From assembly GCA_018806915.1 (NCBI GenBank), contig JAGKQI010000038.1:124001-188000 (forward strand): a stretch of 64,000 nt of DNA. The letters are read 5' to 3'. Below the pieces are notes generated by a model. It made no database searches and was not told the origin of the DNA. It saw nothing but the letters and a program-made list of their open reading frames with translations. Both the position numbers and the translations under genes were made by a program. Position 1 is the stretch's first letter, and each line of letters opens with the position of its first letter. The DNA is from Phytophthora colocasiae. Lineage: Eukaryota > Oomycota > Peronosporomycetes > Peronosporales > Peronosporaceae. Of this stretch, positions 60,131 to 64,000 are shown piece after piece.

Positions 60131-60668
60131 CTAGGTCCAAAACCATTCCCCATCAATGACCCATCAATGAATTTGCTTTTAAAGGTGACCACTGACAACC
60201 AGTTTGGCTGATCATCTATACGCCGGAATTCGGGCTGGTGAGATAATCCAAATGAGGGCATGTATTTAGATGTCTGGTGCATGCAGAACACGACAGATTA
60301 TCGGAAAATCAGCCAAACCAATAATACCATCTGAAAGAGGCCCGATCAGCCATAATACGTGTCTGCAGAACAGGCCCTATGGAAGCGGTAATGGCTATGG
60401 CTACGGATACTACCCGGATTACTACTCGTCCTACAGCTACGCCTACCCAAGTTACCCGATCTACCCGGGCTATGGCAACGACTACAGTTATGGTTACCCT
60501 TCCTACGGTGGCTTCAACTACGAGTCAGCCCCATCGGAAGGTGCCTCTGGTGACGAGGTGAAATTAACAGAGGAAGCTGCCAAGTCGAAGTCGGCTAACA
60601 AGGAGGACGCCACGTCAACGAAGAAGGAGCACAAGTCGGACGCCGAGAAGAAGTCGAAGGGCAAGTGA

Positions 60669-61094
60669 AGTAAGTACCTTGGAACCAGTGACAAAAGTAG
60701 TCGACGGGTGAATAACAGTGTAGCCCGCAACGAAGTGTAGCGTAAGATAACAACAAAAAGATTGGACCTTGTAAGACAAATGGAGAACCAATTTGATCTG
60801 CATCCCTACAAAACACAGGGTATCAGACTTGAAGCTGAATTATAAAGTGGGGGACCGAAGCTTTCGAAGCGGCGCTGCACTTCATGGACGAGTGACGAGT
60901 TCGTCGTCGAGACAAACATTGCCATTTGTTTAGTTCTCTCTCTTTAGTCTATTTAACTAAGTTAAATCTAGAGAAGAATTGAAGAGTGGAAGATGAGATC
61001 CTCACGATTTTCTTTTTTTTTTTCAACTGTTGAATACTACGTATGAAACTAAGTTTCTTGTTATCTTGCTAGGCAGCATAGTGTTGAGTGTTGA
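60669..61094. other. Convergent 3' region, right arm
   Basis: Mirror of 52867-53292, with the same TTAACTAAGTTAA palindrome and a T run. No gene. Confidence 0.5.
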
Positions 61095-61508
61095 TCAGAC
61101 GTACAATTGAGGAGACGAACCATACAAGATCTCGAACATCCCGATGAAGTGATCATCCTCGGCATCTAGAACGACTTGTGCGGCCTCTTCTGGAGTGGGA
61201 AGGTATTCAAGATTGCTCTTGGTCCTCACTGGTTTCAATCGTGTAATTATGTATTCCTCAATCAGCCTCAGCTTGATTAATGAGCGATAGCGTTCATCAA
61301 CAAACTGCAGCGTCTTGATCCTGCATTCCAAGGACGCGATACTGGTCTGTAACTTTGCCACAGTAGTTTGGAGATCTCGGACCCTCACTTTGAGATTCTC
61401 CAATTCGACGGGCAATTTTTCGCTTTGGGTGGTTGCAGGCGTGTGCGATCCTGAGAACGTGGCTGCTTGGCGCTTACCGTGGTTCTTGGGGTGCTTTTGC
61501 TGGACCAT
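61095..61508 (-). CDS. Small coiled-coil protein, family member 3, right copy
   Basis: Reverse-arm duplicate of 52453-52866, 137 residues. The open frame extends upstream to 61550 as in the left copy. Differences seen: LENLK for LKNLK, and Ser for Ile just before the start. It is intact, so both copies may be expressed. Confidence 0.65.
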   Translation of the reverse strand: MVQQKHPKNHGKRQAATFSGSHTPATTQSEKLPVELENLKVRVRDLQTTVAKLQTSIASLECRIKTLQFVDERYRSLIKLRLIEEYIITRLKPVRTKSNLEYLPTPEEAAQVVLDAEDDHFIGMFEILYGSSPQLYV

Positions 61509-61732
61509 GCTCGTGGTGAATGCGTAAGGATCAGGAAGGAACCTTTTCAATGAAGGAAATTAGGAAGTGACACTTGACCCGACAGCTTTTGTCAGCGCAT
61601 CTCAGTATGATGGATGGATGGATATTTCTTTCATTCTCCTTAGATGATTCATGACAACTCTTTAAAAAAAAGTGTCGGCCAGTTTGTCATTTCCCAACTC
61701 CCTTCGTTAAGCAAACGTCGTCCTGATTCGCC

Positions 61733-62215
61733 ATGTCGAACAGGACCCAGCCGAAACACACTAAGAAACACGGGAAGCGCCAAGCGGCCGCGTCCTCACA
61801 GTCCAATGCGCCTGCAAATCAAGATGCGAAACTACCGGAGGTCATCAAAGCGAGTATCCAAGATCTCCAAACGTCTACAGCGGAACTACAGGCGGTTGTC
61901 AAGTCACTGGGCGAAAGCATCAGTGAGATGGAGCGAATTTCTGCATACCAGCTCTCGTCATTAGCCAAGAGAAAAGAATCGACACCCAAGAATGAATCGA
62001 GCGATTGGTTCGATTGGTTTTTACGAGAAGAAGCTGCCACATCAGAGCTGGGTAGTCTCCAGTACACAAGCGGGAGTCGTGACCTCCCACCCCCAAGGTT
62101 GGCGGCGCAGGTAATTCTAGAAGGTGGGGACGAAAACTGCATCGAGCAATTTAGGCGCTTGTACGGTTCGTCTCCGCGTTCAGTCTGTGACGAACCCAGT
62201 TCCCTTGTTCGCTAG
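61733..62215 (+). CDS. Small coiled-coil protein, family member 2, right copy with LTR-encoded tail
   Basis: Identical by eye to the left copy up to YGSSPRSV. It then reads into the Gypsy-3 LTR at 62186, gaining CDEPSSLVR and a TAG (62213-62215) from the LTR instead of LE and TGA. The product is 160 residues instead of 153. The domain layout is unchanged. The LTR also supplies a foreign 3' end, so transcript termination may differ. Confidence 0.7.
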   Translation: MSNRTQPKHTKKHGKRQAAASSQSNAPANQDAKLPEVIKASIQDLQTSTAELQAVVKSLGESISEMERISAYQLSSLAKRKESTPKNESSDWFDWFLREEAATSELGSLQYTSGSRDLPPPRLAAQVILEGGDENCIEQFRRLYGSSPRSVCDEPSSLVR

Positions 62216-62821
62216 GGGCGTATAGCCGACAATGCTGCGCTACGCTGTCTCGCCGGGTTCTTCTTTATCGCTGGGCTTCTTAGCTTACTCAATTCAACAC
62301 TTCAACACAGTACGGGCTCAGTTCACCTGCGCCGGAACTTCGTTCCTATTTATATTCAATGTACTAGAGCTCTCGCTCTTACGTTCAAACTCGTCCGTCC
62401 GTTCAACTCGTTCAACTTCGTCCTTCGTCCGTTCAACTCGTTCACTTCGCTTGTCGTCGCCCACACTCGACCACAGCTTCTCTTCGCCGCTGCAAATTCT
62501 CAACTGGCCACTTCTCGTCGACGCCGCAAATTCTCAACTGAGCCGCTTCTCCGCCCGGCCGTTTCTCGACTTCATCCGGATGAATGCGATCTTCTTCACC
62601 CGAGATCTTCGTTACTCTGCAACGTCTTTATCGAGCGTTCACCAGTCACGTTCGTCGCCGATAACCCACAGCCGTTGTTCCATCATAACACCAGCCATCG
62701 ATCGTCGTGCACCATCAGTATCTTCAACATGAGGCGTCCGTCGAGCAGTCTCGCCACCCGCGTCAAGCAATGCGTCACTAACTGCCGTCGATTCTTCAAC
62801 AGGTAGCCTCATCCTGTTACA
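62186..62821 (-). repeat. 3' LTR of Gypsy-3
   Basis: 636 bp. On the element strand it begins TGTAACAGGATG right after the purine tract GGGGAAGGAGAAGGCG and ends GGGTTCGTCACA, the canonical TG and CA. A GTTCAACTCGTTC repeat is visible near 62395-62450. The pol stop codon TAA lies in the first bases of the LTR. Confidence 0.8.
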
Positions 62822-64000
62822 CGCCTTCTCCTTCCCCAGGGTCTTCCACGACTCTGGCGGCCTGAAAGAACTGTTCGTAGTCTTGCATCGACACCCAGAA
62901 CGTTCCATCACTCCGTCCTGCTCGCTGCGTACTCGTTTGTTCATCGTTCGTTCGCAACGGTCGCAATTCAACCTCGAGGACATATTGTCCGGCAGAATTC
63001 CGTCTTCGCCTTCGTCGTAGCTCCACCAGCATTCCGCGTTCGGTAGATTCTTCATTCGTACTCGCATTTGCTTCTCTCGCTCGCTTCGGTACTCGTCCAG
63101 CCGTGACTGTATTAACTTCAGCCGTCGTTGCTTCATGAGTTTCTCCGATCGTCGCTGTACTCGCTTCAGATTCCAACGTTCTTTCATTCGTCAGTTCTTC
63201 AATAATGTCGTCGCCAATCTGCTGCAACAATTGTCCTGGATGATGATACTTCACCAAGAATGACACGTGAGCTATCAATAGTTCTCCTTCTCCATCCAAA
63301 TCTTCGCGTCTTAGGAGAAAGTTGTCATAGCCAGCCGATTCGATCACTCTAGCAGGTCCAATCCAAGAGTGTACAAATTTAGATGCTTTAGGGCCTCTCG
63401 GAGGTCGAAACACCCACACCTTGTCTCCTGGTCCGAATTCACTTTGCTTTCTCGTCTTCCGGTTATAATACTTAGCCTGTCGGTCCTGTTCTCGTCTTCG
63501 TGCTTCTTCAGCGCATTCATGACTCACTTTCAACGTCTCTAGCAATTTCCGATGGTATTCTGGCAACTCGCCAGCTTCCGTCACGTGCGTTCGTCGTAGT
63601 AATTCGTTAGGCGTCCGCAACTTCCGTCCCATCATCAGTTCATTCGGTGTCAACGCTACCGTCGAATGCTTCCCTGAGTTGTACGAGTAGACCGCAAAAT
63701 CCACCCAATTGTCCCAGTCACACTGTCGTTCATTGCTCATATACGTAGCCACACAATCCTTCCAAGTCCTGTGAAATCGCTCCACAAGTCCGATCATCTG
63801 TGGTCGATACGGCACTGGGTTGGTGGGTTGAGCCTGTAAAAGATTCACCAGCTCTTCAATCACTTTACCCGTCAGTTCCGGAGCACCGTCCGTCAACAAT
63901 TCGCGAAATGGTCCAAACCTCAGAACAATCTCCTTCATTAGGAAGTCTGCAACTTTGCTCGCTTCATGGCTCTCTACCGTTGTCGCAACAGCATACCTCG
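62817..64000 (-). CDS. Gypsy-3 integrase C-terminal half, partial
   Basis: The frame is open to the window edge; the first ATG seen inside is at 63938 but the protein clearly continues upstream. The second catalytic Asp is in LLTDGAPELTG and the Glu in GLVERFHRTWKD. The GPY/F-like module reads GDKVWVFRPPRG and HSWIGPARVI, then LIAHVSFLVKYHHP. After a Thr/Glu-rich linker comes a basic run (RRRRRR), GQYVLEVELRPL and WVSMQDYEQFFQAARV, similar to the C-terminal module of Gypsy-2. No stop or frameshift was seen, so this element may be intact. It ends with the TAA inside the LTR. Confidence 0.85.
   Translation of the reverse strand, partial: RYAVATTVESHEASKVADFLMKEIVLRFGPFRELLTDGAPELTGKVIEELVNLLQAQPTNPVPYRPQMIGLVERFHRTWKDCVATYMSNERQCDWDNWVDFAVYSYNSGKHSTVALTPNELMMGRKLRTPNELLRRTHVTEAGELPEYHRKLLETLKVSHECAEEARRREQDRQAKYYNRKTRKQSEFGPGDKVWVFRPPRGPKASKFVHSWIGPARVIESAGYDNFLLRREDLDGEGELLIAHVSFLVKYHHPGQLLQQIGDDIIEELTNERTLESEASTATIGETHEATTAEVNTVTAGRVPKRAREANASTNEESTERGMLVELRRRRRRNSAGQYVLEVELRPLRTNDEQTSTQRAGRSDGTFWVSMQDYEQFFQAARVVEDPGEGEGV

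Larger units (their letters stand above)
54951..60377. mobile_element. Outer PIF/Harbinger element, two genes, apparently complete
   Basis: Perfect 16-bp inverted ends GGGCCTGTTCTGCAGA, with TAT duplicated on both sides (54948-54950 and 60378-60380). Subterminal blocks are also inverted (TTTGGCTGATTTT near 57370 and its complement near 60304). It carries a SANT/Myb-like gene on the minus strand and a DDE transposase on the plus strand, the two-gene layout of Harbinger elements. Without the inner element it is about 3.08 kb. The left copy of the host gene is the empty site. Confidence 0.9.
54453..60668 (+). pseudogene. Gly/Tyr-rich gene, right copy, split by nested Harbinger elements
   Basis: The first part (54453-54950) encodes the signal peptide, His-rich stretch and half of the Tyr/Gly domain. 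The coding sequence is then interrupted at GGCTAT by the element 54951-60377 and resumes after the duplicated TAT with GGAAGCGGTAATGG to the original stop at 60668. As it stands the frame runs from the insertion into transposon sequence and stops at 55100, giving a 215-residue chimera with the secretion signal intact. The left copy reads NYGHHHD-like residues slightly differently (DDYGHHH versus NNYGRHH here). Confidence 0.85.
54317..62185 (-). repeat. Right arm of the inverted repeat, interrupted by Harbinger elements
   Basis: Reverse complement of 51772-54214, with 5427 bp of transposon plus a 3-bp duplication at 54948-60380. It ends abruptly at the Gypsy-3 LTR. Confidence 0.95.
62186..64000 (-). 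mobile_element. Gypsy-3: Ty3/gypsy element, 3' part only
   Basis: The 3' LTR and the integrase end are present; the rest continues past the window. It inserted into the right arm of the inverted repeat, directly after CAGTC. The target duplication cannot be checked because the other end is outside. Confidence 0.85.

Overview
The window looks like a gene-sparse, transposon-rich stretch of an oomycete nuclear genome, most probably Phytophthora or a close relative. The reasons are a perfect match to the oomycete initiator (TCAYTYYNCAWTTT) upstream of a host gene, Kazal-type secreted inhibitors of the EPI type, tandem START-FYVE proteins, PIF/Harbinger transposons with short introns, and aRNH-bearing and chromodomain-bearing Ty3/gypsy elements. 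The species is not determined.

Layout. 1-11.5 kb is a GGATCC-saturated Ty3/gypsy block: protease, RT, two RNase H domains, integrase and chromodomain on the plus strand, then a 50-bp tandem array, a long coiled-coil ORF on the minus strand and a second GGATCC array. 11.5-15.7 kb is a decayed Copia element (Copia-1). 16.6-17.0 kb and 27.6-27.9 kb hold two paralogous minus-strand Kazal inhibitor genes, the second a pseudogene. They are now separated by a 9.5-kb Gypsy element (Gypsy-2) with two 913-bp LTRs and by a small palindromic element. A tRNA-Lys gene lies at 28.2 kb. A pogo/Tigger-type transposase gene (28.3-35.3 kb) is split by a very young Copia element (Copia-2). Copia-2 has identical 370-bp LTRs, a GTTTA target duplication and a primer site complementary to the anticodon arm of initiator tRNA-Met. 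A 585-bp Harbinger derivative sits at 35.4-36.0 kb.

36.4-50.6 kb is the conserved host segment: an NRAMP metal transporter, a multi-pass membrane protein with one frame break, a CtIP/Sae2/Com1-like DNA-end-resection protein, and two large START-FYVE proteins in tandem. A small unrecognised ORF follows.

50.7-62.2 kb holds an unrecognised family of small coiled-coil proteins and a secreted His-rich, Gly/Tyr-rich protein. A 2.44-kb block carrying three of these genes is present as a large, nearly identical inverted repeat with a 102-bp spacer. The right-hand copy of the Gly/Tyr-rich gene is interrupted by a complete two-gene PIF/Harbinger element (TAT duplication, perfect 16-bp inverted termini). 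That element is itself interrupted by a second Harbinger element (TTA duplication). The right arm ends where the LTR of a third Gypsy element (62186 to the window edge) has inserted, supplying a new stop codon to the last coiled-coil gene.

The insertions can be ordered: inverted duplication, then outer Harbinger, then inner Harbinger; and separately pogo, then Copia-2. All coordinates and comparisons were made by eye. No similarity search was run.
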